This document shows, in pieces, positions 12,780-24,120 of a DNA stretch of 64,000 bases. Numbering within the stretch: the stretch's first letter is position 1; the number at the start of each line of letters is the position of its first letter. The position numbers and the translations under genes were made by a program. Source of the DNA: Lepas anatifera (taxonomy: Eukaryota; Arthropoda; Thecostraca; Lepadidae); contig JAOTON010001038.1 in the NCBI GenBank assembly GCA_034440635.1, positions 4,354,501 through 4,418,500 of the forward strand, written 5' to 3'. The notes under the pieces were generated by a model that was not told where the DNA came from, ran no database searches, and saw only the letters and a program-made list of their open reading frames with translations.

Positions 12780-13470
12780 CACGCATCATTTTCCCATCAT
12801 CCTGAAATTTTTACCGGTCACCCAAGGTCGGTCACCAGACGAGGTCAACCAGGTCACCTACTTCACCTTTAGAGTCTGTAGAGCTACATTTTAAAGTCGA
12901 TCGATTTGAAACTTCCTACACTTCACCCTTGGTATGTATATCGATTTTTCGATTTCTGCCCTGAGGTCAGTCACAGGCGACCCCCATTGAAAGCATGGGA
13001 AAGTTTTTGATATAAAGCCAAAAAATGATTGCAATACTCGACTGTCAGAACAACGTTTTGACACCTTTCACGGATCCAGGGTCATATTTGCCCTTGACTT
13101 TCCAGTCATTCACCGAGGTCAAACAGTATTTTGACAATAACTTTGACCTAATTGAGTTGGGGTGAAAAACCATCGTGTTTGATTGTCACTGGCTTCATTT
13201 GATATATGGCAGTCCTTTTGACCTTCGTCCTCAGGTCATATTAGGTCCGAGGTGACCTCTGCGGTCAAACCACTGGCGGAGGTCTTAACGTTCCACATGC
13301 GGAAAAGTACGGCAATTTGTATAATGTACTTTACCGGCCTATAGTCTAATGACATAGAGTTTGCCAGTTTGTTATCATTGCATATTTGGTGAAATAGCGA
13401 TCTTGCTATTTGACCTCTGAGGTCAAACCATTGACCTGAGCACTAAAACATGCAATAATTTCTGAATTCA
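12780..13470. repeat. AGGTCA-rich region A
   Basis: About a dozen copies of AGGTCA/TGACCT or one-mismatch forms lie in 690 nt, including AGGTCA-ACC-AGGTCA (direct repeat, spacer 3, near 12841) and TGACCTCTGAGGTCA (everted pair, near 13420). AGGTCA is the half-site of many nuclear receptors, but the same words pack some invertebrate interspersed repeats. The 60.5 kb region is similar. Confidence 0.5.
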
Positions 13471-14025
13471 CGGGTTTATTGCACTTGCGATTTGCGTAAG
13501 CCCATATTTTCGGTAGGGTTTGGTTAAGGGTCAGGTTATCAACCACTAGGTACGATTATTAAAATATAACAAACCACCCTCTCGTGCTTTTTGTATTTTA
13601 AATTATGGACCAAGGAGACCATCTTGAATCCAGGACGTCTCCGACCGCACATACAACTTTACATGAAAGTCTACTTTGGAATGTTGAGGACAAGAATCTA
13701 GCTAATTTGAATGAGGACGTGCTTCTGTGATAGGTAATAAAGGAGCAATCGGATTAAAAATGGCTGCCAAGGCGGATTTCCACCTCTTCATAGAAACCCC
13801 ATTTGCAAAAGTTAAATTTGTATTCAGCCTGTGCAGTCTGGTCGTGGTAAATCCGTTAATGCTGGAGATATTCCGGCGAGTTTGCATTATAAGTATGGCA
13901 GCTGCATACTGGACTGGTACCATATCGGAGACTCATTTGCATGGTGACATTTCGCGTTGGCTGTTCCCTGCAAGCTGCACAATCGACTCCAATGGCAAGG
14001 GAGTGAGTCAGACCACAAATAATGA

Positions 14026-14027
<2 letters not shown>
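13471..14027. other. Non-coding spacer
   Basis: Includes GTAGGGTTTGGTTAAGGGTCAGG (13514-13537), a word with repeat-like character. No gene seen. Confidence 0.4.
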
Positions 14028-14089
<62 letters not shown>

Positions 14090-14104
14090 AGAGAGAGAGA
14101 GAGA
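14028..14104 (+). repeat. (GA)n microsatellite
   Basis: About 77 nt of almost pure GA, interrupted by one run of G near 14083-14089. It produces Arg-Glu ORFs on plus and Ser-Leu ORFs on minus, which are artefacts. Confidence 0.97.
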
Positions 14105-16491
14105 CTCTCCGCGGCCACCACTTCATCAGCACACAGAGGGGCGATTACAGGGTGGTGCAGCACGCACACAGTCTGTGGCCGTGCGTGGGCCGCCGCGCCG
14201 GCGACAGCCACAATGCACGGGCCCAGCGCACGGCCATCGGCTCTAGACAAACACAGATCGCCGCCGCAGACACGCAGTAAGGGCGCTCTGTCGCTGTTTT
14301 TAGCTGGCATTTTGGGCTTTAGTTCGGACGGACAGGCTGACGTGATGCGATGGGAGCCGAATTTGGCCGCGCGCTCGGAGGCTTCACCGCATTATAAGCA
14401 GCCCTCTCTCCAGATCGGATCACTATGGTTCCTGATTCGGTGATAATCTTTTGTGTCTATCATTAGTTCCAGGCTCGGGCGACAGACAAAAAGCCGCACC
14501 CGAGACCAGCCGTACGAGTCACCACCCAGCGTTAATCTGCTATAATTTGAGCCTTATGCCCATCGGCCAACGGATCTCTATTGGAATGCGGGTCCTTTTA
14601 TGCCCAGGTCCGGTATATCACCACCGCTCTTATCTAATTCCCCGTCATTTCTTAAAATATATATCTGATTCTATTTTGACGGCGCTCATTTTTTACATTC
14701 CAGGCTGATGGACAAACAAAGACAGGCGCGTAGTTTTCCACCAGACTACACGGACACCAGGCCAGAATTAAACACACTCCATTTGATTACAAATATTTGT
14801 TTCCCTCACGACTAGAATACATAATAAGCTACCCTGCGATGCCATTTCTCACGCGTCGCGGAAAACACCTCTGGTAAATTTGAAGACCCACAACAGTGAT
14901 GACGCAGGCATACTTCAACCGGCGCGCGCCATTCGGGCATGTACGTGGGTTCGCCACCACAGGAGTGGGCTGTTTACGACACGGCTAGCAAGAGGCTGGC
15001 GCGTGGACCTCGGGTTCCAACGCCCCACGTGCTAAACTCCTCTCTGCCGGCGGCGCAGCACTCATAAAACGTGATGAATGCACGTTCCTGATTAGTGCTG
15101 AGTCGGGTGAGCTCGCGCCGCTCGGCCAGCGCCGGCGGCCCGCTGCCCCCGCTCCTCCCTTTTTGTGCCGGCCGGCCGGCCAGGGGTCACAGGTCAGGCG
15201 CGGGTTTACCGCCCGCGGCGACAGCAGCCGCTGCTACTGCCAACAGCCAACCAGCGGCGCCCACCGCGCGCGTGCGTACTGACGGCCCAGGCAGGCGTCA
15301 GACAGCGCACCGACGCTGGTTTGACGACAGGGATGGCCGGAAACGAACCGGTTAATGAGACCCCAAATGAAGAGCTTAGGGCTTAACTTAGATTAACATT
15401 AAAAGCACACAATGGTGTTAATTTCGGTTCGGGTCGCAGAGTAAATCACATCTTCCCCCATTAGATTATACATTTTACGATACTACAGCCGTAAAAGCTA
15501 CGTGATCCACCAATCTCGACAGGTTTTCCCGTGCGCTGTGACAGCACGCTTTTTTACGGGAGCGGAAGTACGGGAGTTTTGCGCAGCCGACGGAAGATGG
15601 CATCTCACACGAACGGTCGCGTCGCGGCGCGGCACCGTGGCAACACCATTGTCATTAAGCTCAATTAAGTTAAAAACGATAAATTGCGGGTGGCCGCTGC
15701 GCGGCGTGACCGTCGCTCAATTGTATCTGAGGCACGCATGGGCGCCGGTGAAGCGCCGTCATTTTTAACGCGGCGGATGCGACACAGTGACTCAGCGGCG
15801 CCGCGGGCGTTTCCTGCTTCCGCGCCCGACAGCAGGTCATTCGCCCCGAGGGCGTCTACAAGGGGTCTCAATCACGTTTCGCAGCCGCAAGCTTTCAGAC
15901 TGTTCTATATTGAAATCAGGCTAAAGTTAAGTGAGGTTAAGTTCGCGCCTGTGTGGTTTTGGGTTCACATCACCAGGCAACAGTTGCACCCTTCATGAGC
16001 GTCGCCAGCGGCGAAAAAGTGAGGGGCCCAGTGCAGTTTTAATCCAGTACGTACAAAAAAACACTCTAAACCCATCAAACTGCTCAGATTAGGGGTAGCT
16101 GGTATCTTCTCGTTTTGTTTTTAAAGTTGTAAATTTTCCCCAACATGACTTAAATGGATACATATTTGGATAAAAAGGAGGCACTGGTCCCGCCTACGCA
16201 TTCCGGCGTTGATGGCACATCTAAGTCAAAATTGGGAGTTATTTTTACCTCATTTTATGCACAAAATAGTTGCCTAGCCCTCTGGTATACAAATAACTGG
16301 CATTGCCCCACTTTGACATGGCCTCATTGCTTCAGAGGTGTGGGTGAAAAGAGATGACGAGGCTCAGCCTGAGCCGAACCTTACCAAGAGCCCAACGTAG
16401 GAGAGTGGTATGAAATATTTCAAATGGTATTATTTCCACAGGACGTTCATAAGCTCCATGTCAAATCAGGAGATTATTGAGAGGAGTTTCC
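14105..16491. other. Non-coding stretch with a GC-rich patch
   Basis: GC-rich at 15100-15360, where short ORFs are chance. AT-rich TAAT-containing sequence at 14530-14700 and 15370-15480 and TTAAGCTCAATTAAGTTAAAAACG at about 15655-15678 might be regulatory. No gene or element recognised. Confidence 0.4.
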
Positions 16492-16569
16492 CCCTCCCCC
16501 CTCAAGGCAAAAGCCCTTGAGGGGGGAGGGACTTCATCTTCCCAATTCTCCCCAAAAATTGGGAAGATG
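16492..16569. repeat. Two adjacent perfect hairpins
   Basis: Hairpin 1: CCCTCCCCCCTCAAGG (16492-16507), loop of 7, exact reverse complement 16515-16530. Hairpin 2: CATCTTCCCAATT (16535-16547), loop of 9, exact reverse complement 16557-16569. Four bases separate them. Probably a fold-back repeat; the stems are too short for a typical pre-miRNA. Confidence 0.9.
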
Positions 16570-18328
16570 AGGCAGAGTTATGGATTAGGCTCGATGGGAT
16601 ACCGGGAGTTACTTACTCCAGCGCCCGTAGCCCAAATACACGGACTTTCGAAAGCAGCAACAGCAGTTGAAGTTTTGTTAGTTGGTTCACGTTGTCTGAA
16701 GAGGCAGAATGTTCAGAAGCGTGCTTAAGCGCAGCTGTTTGCTTAAACATTGGGAGCGTGATCTCTGAAAATGTTTCCCTTGCCTAATTTTTTTATTTTG
16801 CTTTTGTTCATTATCACAATTTTAAGTGCCCTACTGTAAGCCGCTGTTAAGAATAAACTATGTAAGCCTTGGCATTCCATCTTTGTGTATGTCAGTAGTA
16901 CTTTATCGTCAGCAGTAGTACACAGGAACTAGGAGTGTTTTCTCCAGGTGAGCTGCCGCCGGCGGCGGCGGCGGCAGCGGGCCGCCCAGTGGCGCTGTTA
17001 GACCCGACGACCCGCCGCTTCAGTCACGGCGACACCCTTTCACTCAGCGCGCCACCCCGGCCACGACCTGCCTCCCCGCCGAACACCACCAGCCGCAGCA
17101 GTCAGCCACGCTGCTTTGCATAATCTTCGGAGAATAATTACAAGAAATCGGAGTTGGCCATAACTTAGTGGTGGGCTGTCATTTATGGCCTGTTTTCATT
17201 AGATGAGCGGAGCAGAGGTGCGCGCCGGGCCGCGCCGAGACGCGTCGCACTCTGCAGGGAGCCCAGAGGGTCGGCCCCGGCGGTAATTATTACGACAAAA
17301 TATTCATCGGCCGGACTAATCAAGCGAGGTTCTTGCACTCGGGTCGGGTCGAGAGCGCATTCCACCGCATTGTGGTGTGCAGCACTGGCGCGGGGGTGCT
17401 GAGACGGCGAGCTTACGGGCCGGAGACAGAGGTGTGAGGCGTCCCCCCCTCCTGAGAGACTGGTGATAAGGCTGTAGGGTGCAGCCGTGCCGGTACCACC
17501 TCCGCGACGCCAGATAGGTTCAGGGAGCCAGGAGCTGTCCCACAGCGGGCAGGGTGAGGGCGGGTTTAACATGTGTGTTTTTTTGGGGGGGACTGGGCAT
17601 GGCGAAGAGTTTAATGAAATATATAAAATATCAAAAAGTACAGCTAGTAAGGAGAAATAAGATATTCGCACGTATCAGAAATCTGGACAATGTGTCAGAA
17701 AATTTGACAAACTTAAAGTAGAAATAAGATAATGGCACGGATTAGTAATTCGGAAAACATGTCAGAGGGCATCATGTAGCAGCAAGCTTCAGAAGAAACT
17801 TCAAACCCACACCAATATTTGGGTTATGGAGGTATTATTGCTAAAAAAGTCCGCCGTCCATCCTTTAACCTCAATTGCAGCGCTAGCATTGTCCACAGTT
17901 CCCTACACTTTTGTAAGCTCCGGTAATGCTTTAGCTGGAACATTCTTTGGTCGGCCAGTATTGGAAATTGATTGCAGGCGGGAGAATTCGCAGCTTTAGA
18001 AACAAACAGGCATTAACTGTGCACCAGTACGTAATTTGAGAACTCCGGTAAAAAATAAGCCCGGGCGTGACTGAGCAACACCAGGTACCTCCAGGCGAGG
18101 CAGACAGGACTAGGATCGAGGTCAGGTAATGGGTTCTCAATGCTGTCACCCGCCCAGTATCCGGCGATGCAGAACTATTAGAATGATATCAAAACTATGA
18201 GTAGGTTGCTTTCACGATGCAACTGCACGAAATCCAGAAGCGTGGCGGACACAAGCCACATGGTAGACTATGGCACCTTGTCCCTTCTCTTCTTTTGGAC
18301 ATGCACATGAAAATCGCTTGTATTTTTG
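16570..18328. other. Non-coding, includes a candidate regulatory block at 17110-17350
   Basis: 17110-17350 has GAATAATTACAAG, CATTTATGGCC, TTTTCATTAG, GGTAATTATTACG and GGACTAATC without an ORF, and could be an enhancer. A (GGC)n patch is at 16960-16980. 17578-17592 is a T/G homopolymer pair. Nothing else recognised. Confidence 0.3.
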
Positions 18329-18473
18329 CATGGGCGGATCCAGGATTACCAAGCGGGGAGGGGTGCTCAGACCAGGGGACGTCACTTTTGGGCGGCAAAA
18401 CCTATCAGGTGGGAGCTAAATCTTATCCCAGGGCACCGATACACGCATTCTGGGGGGAAGGGGGGTAGGGGTG
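18329..18473 (+). mobile_element. GGCGGATCCAGG-family repeat, copy 1
   Basis: Starts CATGGGCGGATCCAGGATTA and continues with CAGACCAGGGG, CACTTTTGGGCGGCAAAACC, TATCAGGTGGGAGC, AAATCTTATCC and GCACCGATACACGCATTC. The same word order recurs at 36110-36246 and, inverted, at 51280-51529. Non-coding and short, so probably a non-autonomous element. Confidence 0.75.
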
Positions 18474-19046
18474 GAGCGAAATTTCATAAAGCTATCGACC
18501 TTTCCATGGGGTGCCATGACCATTTGTGATCTCATGAAATAATGTTGAATGTCTATCAATAATACATGTTTTTGCATTGTATTGAATTGTATTGTCTTTC
18601 AGAGAAAGGCGCAAAAACATATAAATACTTTGGCTTTGTTTCTTCATCTTAGGATGATTTAAGATCAAAATGCTACGGCAAGACAGAGGGAAAATGAGAG
18701 CTGCGATTTCCTATCAAACCGTTTGCTCTTTCCACAATTAAACATCAACCGAAGACAAAATCGCAACAGTGAACCCTCAGCTGCAGCTGGGATGGCACTG
18801 GGCGACCAGCGACCATAGTCTCCAAGACCAGAACTGCGAGTACAAACAGTATCAGGCCGGTGACCGGCGCTTCGTTGGTCCTGAATTTACTCTTACTTCC
18901 ACTGAAGCATTGTAATCAGTGTCGCCTTTCAAATGTAAACGCGCCGCCGAAAAGTCGGTCCGCCGGTCCAAATGACAGCGTTTGGTATTATACTCTGATT
19001 AGACCTTTGTTAGAGGTATGCGCGCCCGCGGACAGAGTAGGAGGTG

Positions 19047-19049
<3 letters not shown>
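18474..19049. other. Non-coding spacer
   Basis: AT-rich stretch with TTGTATTGAATTGTATTG near 18578. No gene seen. Confidence 0.5.
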
Positions 19050-19098
<49 letters not shown>

Positions 19099-19227
19099 CA
19101 GAGACAGAGACAGAGACAGAGACAGAGACAGAGACAGAGACAGAGACAGAGACAGAGACAGAGACAGAGACAGAGACAGAAACAGAAACAGAAACAGAGA
19201 CAGAGACAGAGACAGAGACAGAGACAG

Positions 19228-19265
<38 letters not shown>
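19050..19265 (+). repeat. Compound microsatellite (AG)n-(CAGAGA)n-(AG)n
   Basis: (AG)n to about 19093, then (CAGAGA)n with three CAGAAA variants in the middle to about 19230, then (AG)n again. The ORFs across it (Asp-Arg, Glu-Thr, Ser-Val dipeptide runs) are artefacts. Confidence 0.97.
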
Positions 19266-19267
<2 letters not shown>

Positions 19268-19849
19268 GAGCAGCGGGAGGCGGGAACACCACTGGGACCA
19301 GCCAGGGACCCCGGCTACAGACGCACACCCAGCCGGTTTCTGGGCGGTCTTTAATGCGGCAGAACCATTAATTTATCGGGGCATAATGTATGTCATAGTG
19401 GCATTTCACAGGCAAAATCACATCAGATATGTGCGCCGCGGCATAGCTGTGCTGTCTCCACGGCTGTACTGACACTTGAACCCTGCTGGTATGGAAATTT
19501 GACGGAAGGACGCTGATTTAGGCTTCGAATATTTACAGAGAAGCTTACGATCATATCGCGAAAAAACAACGTGCCAGTGTAACTAGGCAGCTATTTGTTT
19601 TGGACGTTTAAGCTGTGAAAGGAGAAAATATATTGACCAGTCAGAAAGTACACAGGAGTGAGTGGCCATGTATGTATGTATTTGTAGCATATTACACGTG
19701 CAGCAGCAAGCTTCACCGGACCATCCACGAGTGGGTTTTCAGGTTTGCGGCGTTACAAGGTCAGCAGAAAAGCAGAGCACACATTTGCACATCAAAGCAC
19801 ACAATCAAATATTATAATTCCGTCATTTACTGCGTGGACCTAATTAATC
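19266..19849. other. Non-coding spacer
   Basis: Sequence between the microsatellite and the LINE fragment. Nothing recognised. Confidence 0.5.
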
Positions 19850-20390
19850 TTTCAAATCGTGCAGGAGAAGGCTCGTTCATCGTTCGGTAGGGTAGGTCGT
19901 TCCAGGATTTTGTAGCTCGGTATCGGAATTGTCGTTGAGAGTTCGTTAGATGGCAGACAGGCAGCTCGATGGAGTTTGTCTCGGTCGATCGGGTCGTTCG
20001 TCGTGAAACTTCATGCCGCATCACAAACATTCCTCGGATGGCTTTTGGACCACCTTCTGAGTGAATGGACTTGTGGATCTTTAGAAGATCTCTTTCCCGC
20101 ACTTGATCCTCAATCCGTCTCCAGCAAAATGACTCAAGTACTGGTCCCACTCTGTCTCTTCTTTCATCCCTGTCACTACTCGCGCACTAAAGTTAATAAC
20201 TTTCTGAACACGAGTCAGCTGTTTTTTCGTAGTTCCTCCCCAAACCGATAGACCATATAGAATGTGTGGTTGCACATGCGCCTCTACCAGGACCTTGAGG
20301 GCATCCTGAGTGAAGTGATGTTGAAAGCGGCGGAGCGGGATGAGCAGAGAGTTGCATCTTTTAACGACTTGCGTGACTAAGTGTAGCATG
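19850..20390 (-). pseudogene. Non-LTR reverse transcriptase C-terminal fragment, frameshifted
   Basis: Minus-strand frame from 20389 reads SLLIPLRRFQHHFTQDALK, then HILYGLSVWGG and RVQKVINFSARVVTG, to a stop at 20081. A second minus frame (20150-19827) continues with the C-terminal part, including RYRATKSWNDLP. Arrangement and words match the fragment at 1-580 (RVQK..NF..ARVVTG), so both belong to related LINEs, but the sequences differ clearly. The frame change in 20150-20081 shows it is dead. No 5' part is nearby, as expected for 5'-truncated insertion. Confidence 0.72.
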
Positions 20391-21663
20391 ACGTGCGATT
20401 CTGAGGCTAGTCACCCTTCTGACCGTGCCGTTTGTACTATTGGGGGTGATTGGGTAGGTGTCCTCCCGATCGACCCTCCCGGTGCCCCCTGGAACTGCCC
20501 CAGTGCCTCCTTGAAACATCGTTTTTGCTCTCACCCATACGGATGCAAGTATTGGTACCTACACGATTAATTTGTCTCCCTCTGAAAGGTCGCACAGTAA
20601 AAATTGGTACCGCTGACCCAAACGACTCTCCCTCCGAACTCAAATGGTGCCCCCGACCTGGTGCCTCCCTCCATCAGAAATCCCAGATCTGTCTATGGCT
20701 AGTACCAGCCACTGCTGCTCTCAGTATGACCCCTGTTTCTGCCGACATGCCCTCGCATCAACACGACAGCTCTCCGTGCACCAGTCGGCGGGGAGGCCGC
20801 CGAAGCAGCTGCCGTGGAACCCCCCAGCGTCGTCAGCGGTGACGGCCGACTAACGGTCTCTGCAGGCCGGCTCCACCGCACCATGCTAATGTCTGCAACA
20901 GCCGCCGTCCAGTGTGTGTGTTCACGCCGAGTAAATATTTATCACGCTGTTAGCATTCCCGTCGGCGCCCAAGTGGAGTGGCCGCGCCAACACGGTAATG
21001 AGAAGCCACGTGTGCCCTGTGGCCTCAATGACGTGATCATGAACTGTCAGCTTAGGGGACTCCTTCCAAGTCATCGAGAATAGTACTTAAGGTCATAACT
21101 GGAGTCTAGATAGCTCGGCAAGCAAATGAAATGGAGCTGCCAGGCATCTGAATCGGCTTAACAACACGAGTTAAGAACGTCGCGATGAGGACCACGCGAG
21201 CAGGCTTGTAAGTGAAAGGTCGGCACATCGTTGTGTCACCTCAGCAGCAATAGATAACGAATAGCTTGGAATGGCTCAACATATCAGACTCAGACATTAT
21301 GGTAGTGGTGCCATCACGTTGTCAATTCAGCAGGCAGATTAGCAACCAACCCTGCTCACGATTGTGTCTCCATGCAGAAATCACGTATACCTTCAAGCTC
21401 TAAAAACATTTAGGAATCCTCACTTTTTGACAGAATTCTCCAATTATAGCAGATTAATTAGCTCGGCGTTATAAGCTTGATTGCAGGGGTTTTGAGGGCA
21501 TTGACCTTGCGCATTGACAGTCCAGGTCACTTACTGGTCATGGCAGGATCGTCCGTTTTTCCTTCCTCACATCAATAGAAACTCGTTTTATGTTCCATAA
21601 AGCCTTTAGCATGGCCCAACTATGTGGTGAAGTAGGCACATCCCCAGCGAAGTAAAAATACCA
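20391..21663. other. Non-coding, nothing recognised
   Basis: Chance ORFs only; GC-rich at 20740-20990. No repeat or RNA gene seen. Confidence 0.5.
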
Positions 21664-21745
21664 GGGTAGACTAGTGGTTAACACCAGGGACTTTTAGTCG
21701 GGGCTCCACGGAACGTGGGTTCAGATCCCACCATGTGCTGCGCGT
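21664..21745 (+). mobile_element. tRNA-like sequence (SINE head or tRNA pseudogene)
   Basis: GGTAGACTAGTGGTTAACACC is a good A-box/D-arm and GTGGGTTCAGATCCCACC is a good T-arm with a 5-bp stem (GTGGG/CCCAC), at tRNA-like spacing. The acceptor stem does not pair well and the anticodon arm is unclear. It could be a tRNA-derived SINE or a decayed tRNA gene. Confidence 0.5.
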
Positions 21746-22559
21746 TTTTGTGTCCTTAATGGCTCGATGGACCACTTACGGGAGGCTCCTAAGACGCTAG
21801 GTTCCCAATTCTGTCAGCTGGTTTCAGTACGCTATTGCACTATTTACCCCAGTGCTTGCCATATTCCTTGGCATCGGCTAATTTAATCCAAGTCGTACCA
21901 CGTGCGTTCCAAACACACCTACCATGTGTTTTCATACCACAAACATGTTTCTGGTAATACACTAGCCTTCATGCACCCCTCTGTGCATTCATGGCGTGCT
22001 TGCCTGCCACCGACGTAAAGAGATCACGAGAGACGTCGCCGCTCATCTCGCTGCTTTGTCCTCCACTTGTTGCTACACTGCGCCAACGAGCCGACAAAGG
22101 ACAGCAAAAAAACCTGCAATAATTGCACGGCCGGGTGGAAATTATTGCCGTTGGCAGCCGCCACAAAAACTGCGCGTCCTCGTAATTGTCGTGCCACCGT
22201 CATCGGAGCTGTTCAAAAGCGGCCCGCAACCAGATTTCTCCACAGTGGCGGTACAATTGTACCAGAAGAGCGTGCCTTCTTTGGAAAACACCTCAAAAGC
22301 AAGAAACCGAACTAAATCCGCTTGCCTGCGCATGAACAGAGTGGGGTCTGTTGACGCCTCACGTGCATTTTACTGGCCGACACAAAAGCGTGGGCTGGCA
22401 ACGGCGTGCCGAGCGGCCGGCGGCGGCGGGACACCGCGAATCACGCGCTCGTTTGCGGCTCGTCGGCCGCCGGGTTTTAATTGCCGGTTTCCGGCGGGGC
22501 GGCGGGGCGCAGCCGCATTGCATGCGACGGCTCGGCTGCCGGGGCCGGCTACTGGGCAT
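21746..22559. other. Non-coding spacer
   Basis: Mixed sequence, GC-rich after 22390. The overlapping ORFs at 21996-22586 have no domain-like content. Confidence 0.45.
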
Positions 22560-23170
22560 CCAGGAGAGCTGGAGGGACAGGTTTGACTACCGGGCACCCG
22601 CGACAGAGTCGGAGAGGCAAGCAGGCGGGTACCGAGGACAGAGCCAGAGGGAGAAGTAGGACTCCAGGACTCCCAGGAGAGCTGGAGGGGGATGTTCGAC
22701 TACAGAGCACGACGGACAGAGTTGGAAAGGGAAGCAGGCGGGTATCCAGGACAGAATCAGAGGGAGAAGTAGGACTCCCGGGCACCCAGGACAGAGTCGG
22801 AAAGGGAAGCAGGCTGATACACAGGACATAATTAGAGAGGGGAGTAGGACTGCCGGGCGCCCAGGAGAGATGGATGGGAAGGTACAACAACTGGGCAGCC
22901 ACGACCGAGCCGAAGAGGGAAGGGGGAGTGCCGGGCACCCACGAGAGCCTTCACACTACCCACGACACAGCCTTCTACTCAGCACCCACAAAAACCTGAA
23001 AAGGGAAATAAGGAAAGTTGCCACCCAGAAACAGAGAGGCACCCAGGGCAGCAGGAAAGGGAAACAAGAACACTGGACACCTATGCTAGAACTGGAGGGA
23101 GAAGCAACGACACTTGTCGCCCACAGAAGCGCTGGAAAGGAAACGTCAAGACACTGCTCACCCTGACTAG
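22560..23170 (+). repeat. Degenerate minisatellite
   Basis: Variants of GGACAGAGTCGGAAAGGGAAGCAGGCGGGTA and CAGAGGGAGAAGTAGGACTCC alternate through 22600-22860, with weaker copies to about 23170. Unit is roughly 30-40 nt and irregular. ORFs in several frames come from the lack of stops in the repeat. Confidence 0.75.
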
Positions 23171-23229
23171 CATGATGGGGCTGCCAAACAATCAGGACAT
23201 AGTTATAATAAAGCACGACTACGGGGCAC

Positions 23230-24120
23230 CCAGGACAGTGCCACAGGGTTGCTTTAGAGCGGAGCACAGTTACCGGGCCCCAGTGCTGCGGAGCATTTAC
23301 CGGGCCTCAGTGAAGTGGAATAGTTACCGGGCCCCAGTGCAGTGGAGCACAGTTACCGGCCCCAGTGCAGCGGAGCACAATTGTGGGGCTTCAGAGCAGC
23401 GGAGCACAATAACCTGGTCTCAGTTCAACGGAGCACAGTTACCGGCCACAGTGCTGCGGAGCACAATTACCGGCCCCACTGAAGCGGAGCACAATTACCG
23501 GGTCTCAGTTCAACGGAGCACAGTTACCGGGCCCCAGCGCAATGGAGCACAGTTACCTGCCCCAGTGCAACGGAGCACAATTGCGGGGCCTCAGTGCAGC
23601 GGAGCACAATTACCGGCCCCACTGAAGCGGAGCACAATTACCGGGTCTCAGTTCAACGGAGCACAGTTACCGGGCCTCAGTGAAATGGAATAGTTACCGG
23701 GCCCCAGTGCAGCGGAGCACAATTGCGGGGCCTCAGTGCAGCGGAGCACAATTACCTGGTCTCAGTTCAACGGAGCACAGTTACCGGGCCCAGTGCAATG
23801 GAGCACAGCTACCGGGCCTCAGTGCAACGGAGCACAGTTACCAGGCCCAGTGCAATGGAGCACAGTTACCGGCCCCAGTGCAGCGGAGCACAATTACCGG
23901 GCCCCAGTGCTGCGGAGCACAGTTACTGGGCCCCAGTGCAACGGAGCACAATTACCGGGCCCCAGTGCAGCGGAGCACAATTTCGGGACCTCAGTGCAAC
24001 GGAGCACAGTTACTGGGCCCAGTGCAATGGAGCACAGTTACCGGTCCCAGCGCAATGGAGCACAGCTACCGGCCTCAGTGCAACGGAGCACAGTTACCGG
24101 GCCCAGTGCAATGGAGCAGA
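23230..24120 (+). repeat. Tandem array of 28-29-bp units
   Basis: About 30 units related to GGAGCACAGTTACCGGGCCCCAGTGCAAC, in 28- and 29-nt versions. Positions 9, 16-20 and the last three bases vary. The unit has no stop in any plus frame and its length is not a multiple of three, so three overlapping 137-173-residue ORFs cycle through the same words. I treat these as artefacts. Confidence 0.95.

Noticed and set aside
16492..16569. Pre-miRNA
   Set aside because: Stems of 13 and 16 bp are too short and one is a C/G homopolymer-like stem.
18860..19472. Arg-Asp/Glu-rich ORFs resembling RS/RD-domain proteins
   Set aside because: They are translations of the (AG)n/(CAGAGA)n microsatellite.
21664..21745. 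Functional tRNA gene
   Set aside because: The T-arm and D-arm look right, but acceptor-stem pairing and a clear anticodon arm are missing.
23230..24120. CRISPR-like array
   Set aside because: Units are directly tandem without unique spacers, and the DNA is eukaryotic.
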